Source: Streptosporangium saharense (GTDB taxonomy: Bacteria; Actinomycetota; Actinomycetes; Streptosporangiales; Streptosporangiaceae). Taken from it: a stretch of DNA of 64,000 bases. The notes below the pieces were generated by a model. The model had not been told where the DNA came from. It did not search any database and was given only the letters and a program-made list of their open reading frames with translations. Location: NCBI RefSeq assembly GCF_014203715.1, contig NZ_JACHJP010000016.1, positions 1 to 64,000 on the forward strand, read 5' to 3'. Shown here in pieces: positions 25,182 to 32,801 of the stretch (positions within the stretch are counted from its first letter, which is position 1; each line of letters begins with the position of its first letter). A program made the position numbers and the translations under genes.

Positions 25182-25199
25182 CCTCAAGTGGACTTGAGG
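25182..25199 (-). promoter_or_regulatory. SoxR box in MFS promoter
   Basis: CCTCAAGTGGACTTGAGG is a near-perfect match to the SoxR operator. On the minus strand a TTTACC -35 element and TAGCTT -10 element are 19 bp apart with the box between them, the over-long spacer used by MerR-type activators. Confidence 0.9.
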
Positions 25200-25209
25200 T
25201 AAAGAGGGT

Positions 25210-25680
25210 ATGGAGAAGCTCACACCGACGGACCTCCTCAGCGTGGGGGAGGTGTCCCGCCGCGCGGGTGTCGCCGTCTCGGCGCTGCACTTCTACGAGC
25301 AGCAGGGCCTCATCAGCTCGGAGCGTACGGCGGGCAACCAGCGCCGTTACCGCAGGCACGTGCTGCGGCGCATCTCGCTGATCCTGGTCGCCAAGCGCAT
25401 GGGCATCCCGCTGTCGGAGGTCGCCGTGGTCTTCGAGGGCCTGCCGGAGGACCGGATGCCCTCCAAGCGCGACTGGGAGCGCATCTCGCGCCGCTGGGCG
25501 GCCCTGCTCGAAGCCCGACGCCGGGAGATCGAGCAGCTCGAACAGGAGCTCACCGGGTGCATCGGCTGCGGCTGCCTGTCGCTGCGGCGCTGCCGGGTCC
25601 TCAACCCGCAGGACAGTCTGGCCGAGCAGGGACCGGGCGCCACGCGGCTGCCTCCCGCCCTCCCAGAGGAGTTTGAGTGA
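25210..25680 (+). CDS. soxR: Redox-sensing MerR-type activator SoxR
   Basis: A 156-aa activator. Residues 9-75 form the MerR helix-turn-helix and wing (LSVGEVSRRAGVAVSALHFYE, RRYRRHVLRRISLI); a dimer helix follows; the C-terminal cluster C-x2-C-x-C-x5-C (CIGCGCLSLRRC) binds the [2Fe-2S] centre that is oxidised by redox-cycling compounds. Length is usual for SoxR. It is divergent from the MFS pump gene, with the operator between them, so the pump is the likely main target, as in non-enteric bacteria where SoxR controls efflux and modification of redox-active metabolites. Confidence 0.95.
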   Translation: MEKLTPTDLLSVGEVSRRAGVAVSALHFYEQQGLISSERTAGNQRRYRRHVLRRISLILVAKRMGIPLSEVAVVFEGLPEDRMPSKRDWERISRRWAALLEARRREIEQLEQELTGCIGCGCLSLRRCRVLNPQDSLAEQGPGATRLPPALPEEFE

Positions 25681-25798
25681 CCTTCCTGGGGCATGTGTGA
25701 CAGATTGACCGTTGGGGTGGAATCCCAGTTCGAAGGATATTTACTGTTAGTAAAGTTTCCTTTATATTTGGATTTCCCCCCAGCGAAGGAATAACGAC

Positions 25799-26572
25799 AT
25801 GCGCAGAGTGATCTCAGTCGCATCAGCGGCGGTCATCGCGGTCGCCACGGTGGTGTTCACCGCCACCCCCGCGTTGGCGCACGGTTACATCACCTCTCCT
25901 CCCAGCAGGCAGGCCCTGTGCGCGCAGGGCAAGGTCTCCAACTGTGGGCAGATCATCTGGGAGCCCGCGAGCGTCGAGGGTCCCAAGGGGCAGCACAACT
26001 GCAGCGGCGGTGACGCCCGCTGGTCCCCGCTCGACGACGACAGCAAGGCGTGGCCGGTCACCAGCGTCGGGACCAGCGTCACGTTCAACTGGCGGATCGA
26101 AGCCCGTCACTCCACCAGCACGTGGCAGTACTACGTCGGCAACACCCGTGTCGCCGAGTTCAACGACCGCGGCAAGATCCCCGGCGCCACGGTCTCGCAC
26201 GTGGTCGACCTCAGCGGCTGGTCCGGCCGTCAGAAGATCTACGCCATCTGGAACATCGCCGACACCGCGATGGCCTTCTACAACTGCGTCGACGTCAACA
26301 TCGGTGGCGGCCCCCAGCCGACTCCGACCCCGACCGTGACGCCGACCGTCACCCCCACCGCCACTCCCACCGTGACCCCGACCGTCACGCCGACCGTCAC
26401 CCCCACCGTCACGCCCACCCAGGGCCCGGCCTCCCCGTGGGCCGCCGGCACCGTCTACACGTCGGGCGCCCTGGCGACCTACAGCGGCACCACCTACCGC
26501 TGCCTCCAGCAGCACACGGCGCTTCCCGGCTGGGAGCCGCCGAACGTCCCGGCCCTCTGGCAGCGCCAGTGA
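25799..26572 (+). CDS. Secreted AA10 lytic polysaccharide monooxygenase with chitin-binding module
   Basis: A 257-aa secreted enzyme. A 27-residue signal peptide ends in ALA so that His28 becomes residue 1 of the mature protein, as the copper brace needs. The AA10 domain (28-175) has HGYITSPPSRQALC, WEPASVEG and NWRIEARHSTSTWQYYV with the probable second copper His, and ends AFYNCVDV. A Thr/Pro linker of PTVT units follows, then a CBM5/12 module (about 213-257: WAAGTVYTSGALATYSG, WEPPNVPALWQ). It should cleave crystalline chitin oxidatively. An A/T-rich stretch at 25,736-25,775 with TTAGTAAAGTTTCC is the likely promoter or operator. Confidence 0.93.
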   Translation: MRRVISVASAAVIAVATVVFTATPALAHGYITSPPSRQALCAQGKVSNCGQIIWEPASVEGPKGQHNCSGGDARWSPLDDDSKAWPVTSVGTSVTFNWRIEARHSTSTWQYYVGNTRVAEFNDRGKIPGATVSHVVDLSGWSGRQKIYAIWNIADTAMAFYNCVDVNIGGGPQPTPTPTVTPTVTPTATPTVTPTVTPTVTPTVTPTQGPASPWAAGTVYTSGALATYSGTTYRCLQQHTALPGWEPPNVPALWQRQ

Positions 26573-26597
26573 TCCGGTGACACCCACGCGTCACTGA

Positions 26598-26631
26598 GAG
26601 CCCGCGTCCCCTCCACCGGGGGCGCGGGCTC
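26598..26631 (+). terminator. Terminator hairpin after the AA10 gene
   Basis: Arms GAGCCCGCGTCCC and GGGGCGCGGGCTC pair with one wobble or bulge and are followed by a T-containing tail (TGCTGTTTG). It lies 26 bp after the stop codon. Confidence 0.75.
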
Positions 26632-26667
26632 TGCTGTTTGTCGGTGGCGGCGGGTAACGTGCCGGGT

Positions 26668-27180
26668 GTGAGCGACGAGCACCATCCCTACGAGGGCGAG
26701 CGCTGGCAGCCCGGCGACCTCGTGCTGGACGCCGAGGGCAGCCTGTTCACCCGCGCCGGTCTCGCCGACCAGGCCGGGGGCAGGCCCTGGGGCTATCCCG
26801 ACAACCGCACGCGCCGTCTCACCGGTGAGCCCTTCATTCCCGAGGGCATCGCCACCGAGGACTTCCCCGTTCGCCCGCTCACGCTCCTGCTCCGCGACGG
26901 CCGCCCCATCCTGCCCGGCGTCCCCGACGACATCTCCGGCATCGACGGCACTGCCGCCCGCGAGGCCGCCTCCACGGCCGGGGTCGGCGGCCTGTTCCTC
27001 GCCGCGACGGCCTTCGATCCGGACGGCGCCGGTGACGTCAGGGCCGCCAGGCTCCGCGCCGACCTGCTTGACAGCGTCATCATCGTCGACAACGTCCGTG
27101 ACCTGCACCGGATGTTCCGTGGCGCCGCGGACGGTCTCCTGGTCGTCCTCGCCGACAACCCCGACGACACCGCCTCCTAG
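26668..27180 (+). CDS. Hypothetical protein, 170 aa
   Basis: A soluble acidic protein from GTG 26,668, where VSDEHHPYEGERWQPGDLVLD begins; the earlier in-frame start would read through the terminator region. A TAACGT element about ten bases upstream suggests a leaderless mRNA. Contains YPDNRTRRLTGEPF, LLRDGRPILPGVPDDI and an even mix of short strands and helices. I do not recognise the family. It converges with the small membrane-protein gene at 27,183-27,404. Confidence 0.65.
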   Translation: MSDEHHPYEGERWQPGDLVLDAEGSLFTRAGLADQAGGRPWGYPDNRTRRLTGEPFIPEGIATEDFPVRPLTLLLRDGRPILPGVPDDISGIDGTAAREAASTAGVGGLFLAATAFDPDGAGDVRAARLRADLLDSVIIVDNVRDLHRMFRGAADGLLVVLADNPDDTAS

Positions 27181-27182
27181 TC

Positions 27183-27404
27183 TCAACGGCGGTTCCCGCG
27201 CAGACGGGCGTGGACGCGCAGGAGGTTGGGGACGAGGGCGTACACCACGACGGGGACCACGACCGCGGTGAGCACCAGGGTGCGCAGCGGCATGGGCAGC
27301 GGCGTGAGGACGGGCCCGATCACGACCTGGACCAGCATGATCATCGCGTAGACCGACAGCCAGGTGATCGCGGCGCGGTGGTGCACGGAGGGAACGGGAG
27401 ACAT
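27183..27404 (-). CDS. Small two-helix membrane protein
   Basis: A 73-aa protein with two hydrophobic helices (ITWLSVYAMIMLVQVVIGPVL and TLVLTAVVVPVVVYALVPNLL) and a basic tail ending RLRGNRR. ATG 27,404 follows AAAGG by eight bases. DUF2798-like proteins have this size and shape, but the match is by eye only. It is divergent from a TetR gene with two matching operators between them, so it is the likely target of that repressor. Confidence 0.7.
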   Translation of the reverse strand: MSPVPSVHHRAAITWLSVYAMIMLVQVVIGPVLTPLPMPLRTLVLTAVVVPVVVYALVPNLLRVHARLRGNRR

Positions 27405-27427
27405 GGCGGTACCTTTCGGAGCACATT

Positions 27428-27481
27428 TCCAACTCATGGGTTGGATATTGCCACGACGGACTCCAACTGTCCAGTTGGAGT
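27428..27481. promoter_or_regulatory. Two TetR-type operators
   Basis: A perfect palindrome at 27,460-27,481 (arms ACTCCAACTG and CAGTTGGAGT around TC) and a second at 27,428-27,445 (TCCAAC and GTTGGA half-sites around six bases) share the TCCAAC half-site. They fill the gap between the divergent TetR and membrane-protein genes, so the repressor probably controls both. Confidence 0.85.
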
Positions 27482-27500
27482 TTCGGCTATGCTGGCCGCC

Positions 27501-28073
27501 ATGGCCTGGAACACGGAGAGAACGCGGCAGCTCCTGCTGGACGCGGCGGTGCGGGAGTTCGCCGAACACGGCCCCGAGGCGGCCCGGCTCGACCGAGTGG
27601 CCGCCGCCGCGGGCGTCAACAAGGAGCGCATCTACCAGTACTTCGGCAACAAGGAGCAACTGTTCGCCGCCGTGCTGACCTCGGCGCTGGAGAAGCTGGC
27701 CGAGGCCGTGCCGCTGGACGAGCACCTGGCCGGTGACCTGCCGGAGTACGCCGGACGCGTCTACGACTACCACCGTGAGCACCCGCAGTTCATCCGCCTG
27801 CTGCACTGGGAGGGCCTGCACCGCGGGGACGGGCCCGTCGTGGCCGGGGAGCAGCGTGGCGCCCACTACGCCGAGAAGCTCGCCGCCCTCGCCGCCAGCC
27901 AGAAGGCGGGCACCCTGACCTCGGACTTCGCCCCCAGGGAGCTGCTCTACGCCGTGATCGCCCTGGCCGGATGGTGGTACGCCACCCCCCAACTCGCTCA
28001 GATGATCATGGCGGAGGGCACGGAGACCGCCCGGGACACCCTCGTCCGCCTGGTCGCCAAACTGGCCGGTTAG
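27501..28073 (+). CDS. TetR family transcriptional repressor
   Basis: A 190-aa TetR protein. The helix-turn-helix lies at about 8-55 (LLLDAAVREFAEHG, RVAAAAGVNKERIYQYFGNK). The ligand-binding half has HPQFIRLLHWEGLH and a C-terminal pair of amphipathic helices. ATG 27,501 is preferred over 27,489 because the conserved start and a TATGCT -10 element just upstream fit a leaderless transcript. The divergent small membrane protein is the expected target. Confidence 0.88.
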   Translation: MAWNTERTRQLLLDAAVREFAEHGPEAARLDRVAAAAGVNKERIYQYFGNKEQLFAAVLTSALEKLAEAVPLDEHLAGDLPEYAGRVYDYHREHPQFIRLLHWEGLHRGDGPVVAGEQRGAHYAEKLAALAASQKAGTLTSDFAPRELLYAVIALAGWWYATPQLAQMIMAEGTETARDTLVRLVAKLAG

Positions 28074-28082
28074 GGCCCCGGC

Positions 28083-29306
28083 TCACAGATCAATGGTCAG
28101 TACGGCGTGGGCCATCCGATTCCTGACCTCCGCCAGCTCGGCCTCCACGGCGGCGACCTCCCGCTCGGGGAAGTCGACCGAGCCCCGCTCGACGCCCCGT
28201 TCCCCGGCCAGCCGTACCCGGAGATGGACGGGCGGGTAGAACGAGGGCTCCGACGGCGCGCGCAGGGCGGAGACCCGTAGCCGCCGCAGCCGCTCGCTCT
28301 CGGGCACCGAGGCGACGTGCTCCCGAAGCTCCCGCCACAGCGCGGCGCCGTCCTCGGGGTCGAACCCGGCCGTCCGGCGTTGGAGCAGAGCCGCCATGTC
28401 CGCTCCGAGCGTCGAGATCCCTATGAGGGAGAGGGCGGCGGCCGAGGAGGCGACCTTCACGGACAGGTCGTCCGCCCGGTACTCGGCGCGTTGGCTCACC
28501 CGCTCCATGGGGCGGTACAGCAGGAGCAGGAGCAGCGCGGCGAGCCGGTGCGGGATGGTCAGCAGCGCACGGTTGCCGGGATCGGTGAACCCGTACCAGC
28601 GGTACACGGCCTCATACGCCGAGACGAACCACAGGGAGCGGCGGATGTCACCCCTGACCGCGTGCCCCAGTTCGTGACCGAACAGCGCGACCCGTTCCTG
28701 AGGGGCCAACACCTCCCACAGGGGCAGGCTGACGTTGAGGACACCGCGTCGCCGGAACCCGACCCGGTCGAAGGAGGCGTTGAGGTTGGGAACGAACCGA
28801 ATGATCCCGACGGGCGCCACCCCCAGTTCGGCGGCGATCCGGTCGGCGAGGCCGTACAGGTGGGGAGCCTCGGCACGGCTCGGCGACCACTCGTCCGGCC
28901 GCACGCGGCGTGGGCGGGGCAGGGAGAAGAACACGGCGACGAGACCCACCATCCCGACGACCTTGACCGGTAGAGGGCCGATGGCCAGCAGCCAGCCGGA
29001 GCCCACGGTCATGGCGGCGAGGGTCAGGTGCGCCATCCCCGCCACGGCCATGGCGACCGGCCATAAACCGTCCCTGCGGCGGTACGGGTTCGTCTCGTTC
29101 AGGGCCTCGGCGTAGAGCCGTTCCATGGCGGCCCGCTTCGTGCGCCAGGAGGTGGGGGCGACGGGCGGCTCGGCCTCGGGGTCGACGTTCCAGTCGCACT
29201 CGGGACACCAGACGACGAAACGGGGATCGACCGGGATGGACGCCGAGCAGGAGGGGCACCTGCCGTCCATCGGGACGGTCGGCTGGGGGGACATGAGAGA
29301 GATCAT
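28083..29306 (-). CDS. M48-type membrane zinc metalloprotease
   Basis: A 407-aa protein. An N-terminal Cys4 zinc ribbon (CPSCSASIPVDP and CPECDWN) precedes two membrane helices (about 85-135), then the M48 domain: GHELGHAVRGD gives the HExxH zinc site (near 215), and EYRAD the third ligand. More hydrophobic helices follow (RLAALLLLLLYRP). HtpX-like proteases degrade misfolded membrane proteins; the ribbon is an uncommon extra. Convergent with the TetR gene. Confidence 0.85.
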   Translation of the reverse strand: MISLMSPQPTVPMDGRCPSCSASIPVDPRFVVWCPECDWNVDPEAEPPVAPTSWRTKRAAMERLYAEALNETNPYRRRDGLWPVAMAVAGMAHLTLAAMTVGSGWLLAIGPLPVKVVGMVGLVAVFFSLPRPRRVRPDEWSPSRAEAPHLYGLADRIAAELGVAPVGIIRFVPNLNASFDRVGFRRRGVLNVSLPLWEVLAPQERVALFGHELGHAVRGDIRRSLWFVSAYEAVYRWYGFTDPGNRALLTIPHRLAALLLLLLYRPMERVSQRAEYRADDLSVKVASSAAALSLIGISTLGADMAALLQRRTAGFDPEDGAALWRELREHVASVPESERLRRLRVSALRAPSEPSFYPPVHLRVRLAGERGVERGSVDFPEREVAAVEAELAEVRNRMAHAVLTIDL

Positions 29307-29346
29307 CCCCCAAACCGGGCTTTCGGTCAGTACATGTTCAACCGCC

Positions 29347-30078
29347 TCAGCCGATCTCGGCGCGGGTCACGCGGAGGGTGCCCAGAACCGCGGGGAGGGC
29401 GATCCACAGCAGGATCGACGTGGCCAGCCGTACGGCGTCGCCGCCCGTCATGGCGCCGGTCGACAGGGGAGCGGTCGTGGCGCCCAGGTCGAACCACTCC
29501 GCGAGGAAGCGGCCTACCTCGCCAAGTCTGCCGACGACGTTCCACAGGATCGTGTTGGTCAGGCAGACCACGATCGCGACCGGGGCGTTCAGGGACAGGG
29601 CACCGAGGGCGGAGCCCATCGCGGTCAGCAGGACGAGCGTCGCGACCCAGCCGAGCAGGGCGAGCGGGGATACCTCCCAGTCGGCGGGCACGTGCCGTAC
29701 GGCGGAAACCGCAGCCGTCGTGGGCACCGCGACGAGCAGCGCGCACAGGGCGGCCAGCACGGTCACGGCCAGCGGCGGCAGGAACTTGGCCGCGAGCACC
29801 CGCGCGCGGCGGGGTTCGAGCGTGAACGTGGTCAGGGCGGTCCGGTGGCTCCACTCGCCGGTCACCGCCAGGATGGCGAGCACCGGCAGCAGGACGCCGA
29901 AGCCGATCCCGGCCGTACCGGTCAGGGTGAACAGCCGGGGCCCTGCGACGAGGCCGCGCCCGACGACGGAGGCGACAGTCAGCACGACCAGGACCGCGGT
30001 CAGGATCTTCCCACTACGGGTGTCGAAGAGCTTGCGGGTCTCGACCAGCAGCAGTCTGGAGAAGGGGATGGAGGTCAC
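29347..30078 (-). CDS. ABC transporter permease
   Basis: A 243-aa membrane protein with six hydrophobic segments; it starts MTSIPFSRLLLVETRKLFDT (GTG at 30,078), the usual opening of ABC-2 permeases of actinomycetes. The start overlaps the ATPase stop (GTGA). Probably exports a peptide, lipid or drug together with the ATPase. The longer frame upstream of 30,078 is a shadow of the ATPase gene. Confidence 0.88.
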   Translation of the reverse strand: MTSIPFSRLLLVETRKLFDTRSGKILTAVLVVLTVASVVGRGLVAGPRLFTLTGTAGIGFGVLLPVLAILAVTGEWSHRTALTTFTLEPRRARVLAAKFLPPLAVTVLAALCALLVAVPTTAAVSAVRHVPADWEVSPLALLGWVATLVLLTAMGSALGALSLNAPVAIVVCLTNTILWNVVGRLGEVGRFLAEWFDLGATTAPLSTGAMTGGDAVRLATSILLWIALPAVLGTLRVTRAEIG

Positions 30079-30788
30079 GCCGCGCTCCGGTCGGTGTCCG
30101 AGGTCAGGGCCAGGAAGGTCTCTTCGAGCGAACGGCCCCCGCCGAGCCCGGCGACCGGCCCCTGAGCGAGGACGCGGCCCCGGCCGATCATCACGACGTG
30201 GTCGGCGACCTGCTCGACCTCGTGGATCAGGTGCGAGCTGAGCAGCACCGCGCAGCCCGAGTCGGCCAGGTGGCGCAGCAACTCGCGCAGCCACCGGATG
30301 CCCTGCGGGTCGAGGCCGTTGGCGGGTTCGTCCAGGACGAGCGTGCCGGGACGGCGGAGGAGCGCGTGGCCGATGCCGAGCCGCTGCCGCATCCCCAGCG
30401 AGTAGCCGCCCACCGGGCGCCGCGCCTCCTGCCCCGTCAGCCCGACCAGGTCGAGGACCTCCCCGACCCGCGACCCCGGCAGGCCGAGCGTCGTCGCGCC
30501 CAGCGCCAGCACCTCCCGCCCGCTGCGGCCCGGGTGCAGGGCGCCCGCGTCGAGCAGCACCCCGACCCGGGTCCCGGGGTTGCCCAGCGTGTCGTACGGC
30601 AGGCCGTACACGGTGGCGGAGCCCGAGGTGGGGCGGGAGAGGCCGACCAGGACGCGCAGGGCCGTGCTCTTGCCCGCGCCGTTCGGCCCGAGGAACCCGG
30701 TGACGCTCCCCGGTTCGACAGTGAAGGACACGTCGTCGAGCGCCCGCACCCCCCGGTAGACCTTGCTGACATGACTGAACTCGATCAT
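30075..30788 (-). CDS. ABC transporter ATP-binding protein
   Basis: A 237-aa ATPase: Walker A GPNGAGKST (about 36-44), signature YSLGMRQRLGIG, Walker B TLVLDEPANGLDPQG and switch His in LLSSHLIHE. The C-terminal LEETFLALTSD is usual for BcrA/NatA-type exporters. Together with the permease it forms a two-gene exporter divergent from a two-component system, a common resistance or stress layout in which the kinase senses the exported compound. Confidence 0.93.
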   Translation of the reverse strand: MIEFSHVSKVYRGVRALDDVSFTVEPGSVTGFLGPNGAGKSTALRVLVGLSRPTSGSATVYGLPYDTLGNPGTRVGVLLDAGALHPGRSGREVLALGATTLGLPGSRVGEVLDLVGLTGQEARRPVGGYSLGMRQRLGIGHALLRRPGTLVLDEPANGLDPQGIRWLRELLRHLADSGCAVLLSSHLIHEVEQVADHVVMIGRGRVLAQGPVAGLGGGRSLEETFLALTSDTDRSAA

Positions 30789-30929
30789 GTGTCAAGTCCA
30801 CCGGACCCGGCGCCGCAGGGCATCGGCCCGGGGGCGAGACGGTTGCCGACCCAGGTATCGACCTCGGGCGCCACGGCATAGACCCAGGTCGCTGGGGGTC
30901 CGACGGGGACGGTTCCTAGGCTTGGGGGC

Positions 30930-32066
30930 GTGAACAGACCACTGGACCGGCGAGCCAGCGCGGTGCGCTACGTGTGCGCGGTGCTGCCCATGCTGTTCCA
31001 CGGCACGATCCTGATCTGGGTGGTCTCGCGGTCACCCGACCGGATCGTCCCCACGGTCGTGGACATCTCGCTCGGGATCGCGGGGCTGGTCCTGATGCGC
31101 TGGCGCCGCCGCCTGCCGTGGCAGACCGCGCTGGCCACCGCCCTGCTGACCTCCTTCTCCACCACCGCGACCGGCCCTGCCCAGGTCGCCTACGTCTCCC
31201 TGGTCACGCACCGCCGGTGGCGGTGGACGCTGCCGGTCGCGGCCGCGTCCTGGCTGTGCCTGCTGGTCAACTCCGTCCGGTACGGCCTCAGCCAGGCGGC
31301 CGTCGTCACCCTGGTCACCGGGACCGCGATCCTGGGCGGTCTGACCCTCTTCGGGCTGTATCTCCGGGGAGTTCGCGACCTGGAGGCCTCCCGGCGGGAG
31401 GCGGCGCGGGCGGCGGAGCGCGAACGGCTGCGCCAGATCGAGCAGGCCAAGCTCGCGGAGCAGGCGAAGATCGCCCAGGAGATGCACGACGTCCTGGCCC
31501 ACCGGATGTCGCTGCTGTCGATGCTGGCCGGGGGCCTGGCCTACCGGAAGGATCTCGGTCCCGAGGAGACCCGCGAGATCGCGCTGGCGATCCAGGAGAA
31601 CGCCCATCGCTCGCTCAACGAGCTGCGGGCCGTACTCGGCACGCTCAGACGGGACGGCGAGCTTGAGGCGCCGCAGCCGGGGCTTGAGCACGTGGGGGCG
31701 CTGTTCGAGGAGGTGCGCGCGGCCGGTCAGCGGGTCGAGGTCGTCGACACCGTCGAGGACCGGGAGTCGCTGCCGACGCAGACGGGCCGTCACGCCTACC
31801 GGATCGTCCAGGAGGCACTGACCAACGCGCGCAAGCACGCCCCGGGCAGCCGGGTGGCGGCCGAACTCGACGGCAGGCCGGGGAAGGGGCTGCGCATCCG
31901 GGTGAGCAACCCGGTGTCGCACGGGAGGCCCGCGAGCCCCGGTGGCGGGCTCGGGCTGGTCGGCCTCGCGGAGCGGACCCGGATGGCCGGTGGCACGCTG
32001 GGCCATGCCGTACGGCAGGGGCACTTCGTGCTCGATGTCCGACTTCCCTGGGAGGCTGACCCGTGA
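30930..32066 (+). CDS. Sensor histidine kinase
   Basis: A 378-aa kinase with about five membrane helices (15-150), a coiled linker rich in Glu and Arg, the HisKA_3 box KIAQEMHDVLAHRMSLLSML and an HATPase with EALTNARKHAPG and GLGLVGLAERTRMAGG. GTG start at 30,930. It overlaps the regulator gene by four bases and is divergent from the ABC exporter, its likely target. Confidence 0.9.
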   Translation: MNRPLDRRASAVRYVCAVLPMLFHGTILIWVVSRSPDRIVPTVVDISLGIAGLVLMRWRRRLPWQTALATALLTSFSTTATGPAQVAYVSLVTHRRWRWTLPVAAASWLCLLVNSVRYGLSQAAVVTLVTGTAILGGLTLFGLYLRGVRDLEASRREAARAAERERLRQIEQAKLAEQAKIAQEMHDVLAHRMSLLSMLAGGLAYRKDLGPEETREIALAIQENAHRSLNELRAVLGTLRRDGELEAPQPGLEHVGALFEEVRAAGQRVEVVDTVEDRESLPTQTGRHAYRIVQEALTNARKHAPGSRVAAELDGRPGKGLRIRVSNPVSHGRPASPGGGLGLVGLAERTRMAGGTLGHAVRQGHFVLDVRLPWEADP

Positions 32067-32728
32067 TCCGGCTGGTGATCGTGGACGACGACCCGATGGT
32101 GCGCACCGGGCTGAGGCTCATCCTCGGCGGCGAACCCGACCTGGAGATCGTCGGCGAGGCCGGGGACGGTCTGCGGGCCATGGCCGTGATCCGCGACCTC
32201 GAACCCGACGTCGTGCTGATGGACATCCGGATGCCCGAACAGGACGGGCTGACCACCACCGAGCTGCTGCTGGCCGGGCCGGACGCCCCCAGGATCGTGG
32301 TGCTCACCACCTTCGACGCCGACGACATGGTGCTGCGGGCGCTGCGGCTCGGCGCCGTGGGCTTCCTGCTGAAGGACACGCCGCCGCCCCGGATGGTCGA
32401 GGCGGTCCGCGCCGTGGCGCGGGGTGAGCCGGTGCTCTCGCCGAGCGTCACCCACCGGGTGATCGCCGCCGCCACCGGCGGGCCGTACGGCGTGCGGGGG
32501 GTGCGTGACGCGGAGGCGCGGCGGGAGCTGGACAGGCTGACCGAGCGGGAACGGGAGGTCGCGGTCGAGGTGGCGCGGGGCGGCTCGAACACCGAGATCG
32601 CCGAACGCCTCCACATGAGCGTCGCGACGGTCAAGGCGAACGTCACCCGGATCTTCGCCAAACTCGGCGCCGAGAACCGCGTCCAGGTGGCGATGAAGGT
32701 CCGCGACGCCGGGCTCCTGGGGCCGTGA
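32063..32728 (+). CDS. Response regulator, NarL/LuxR family
   Basis: A 221-aa regulator: receiver with DDD at 8-10, phospho-acceptor Asp54 in VVLMDIRMPEQDG and Lys in GFLLKDTP; LuxR helix-turn-helix at about 155-215 (LTEREREVAVEVARGGSNTE, SVATVKANVTRIFAKLG). GTG start inside the kinase stop. Expected to control the divergent ABC exporter. Confidence 0.92.
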   Translation: MIRLVIVDDDPMVRTGLRLILGGEPDLEIVGEAGDGLRAMAVIRDLEPDVVLMDIRMPEQDGLTTTELLLAGPDAPRIVVLTTFDADDMVLRALRLGAVGFLLKDTPPPRMVEAVRAVARGEPVLSPSVTHRVIAAATGGPYGVRGVRDAEARRELDRLTEREREVAVEVARGGSNTEIAERLHMSVATVKANVTRIFAKLGAENRVQVAMKVRDAGLLGP

Positions 32729-32734
32729 GGACGG

Positions 32735-32766
32735 TTTGCGCTGGAGCGGACTCCAGCACCTAGAGT
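32735..32766 (+). promoter_or_regulatory. MerR-type operator/promoter
   Basis: A perfect inverted repeat GCTGGAGCGGACTCCAGC (32,740-32,757) sits between TTTGCG (-35, 32,735) and TAGAGT (-10, 32,761), 20 bp apart. Over-long spacers filled by a palindrome mark promoters activated by MerR-type proteins. The aldo/keto reductase gene starts 35 bp on. No MerR gene adjoins; the nearest is soxR at 25.2 kb, whose box differs. Confidence 0.7.
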
Positions 32767-32801
32767 GCGGGTCCCGTCCCCGTCACCGAAGGAGTACGAC
32801 C

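Noticed and set aside
26320..26420. Repeated CCGACCGTCACCCC units as a possible CRISPR or satellite
   Set aside because: They encode the in-frame Thr/Pro/Val linker of the AA10 enzyme and have no spacer pattern.
28350..28375. tRNA-like T-loop string GGTCGAACCC
   Set aside because: It lies inside the M48 gene and no acceptor or anticodon stem can be paired around it. No tRNA was found in the window.
30079..30879. Upstream extension of the ABC permease frame to 510 aa
   Set aside because: It is an out-of-frame shadow of the ATPase gene; the permease starts at the GTG that overlaps the ATPase stop.
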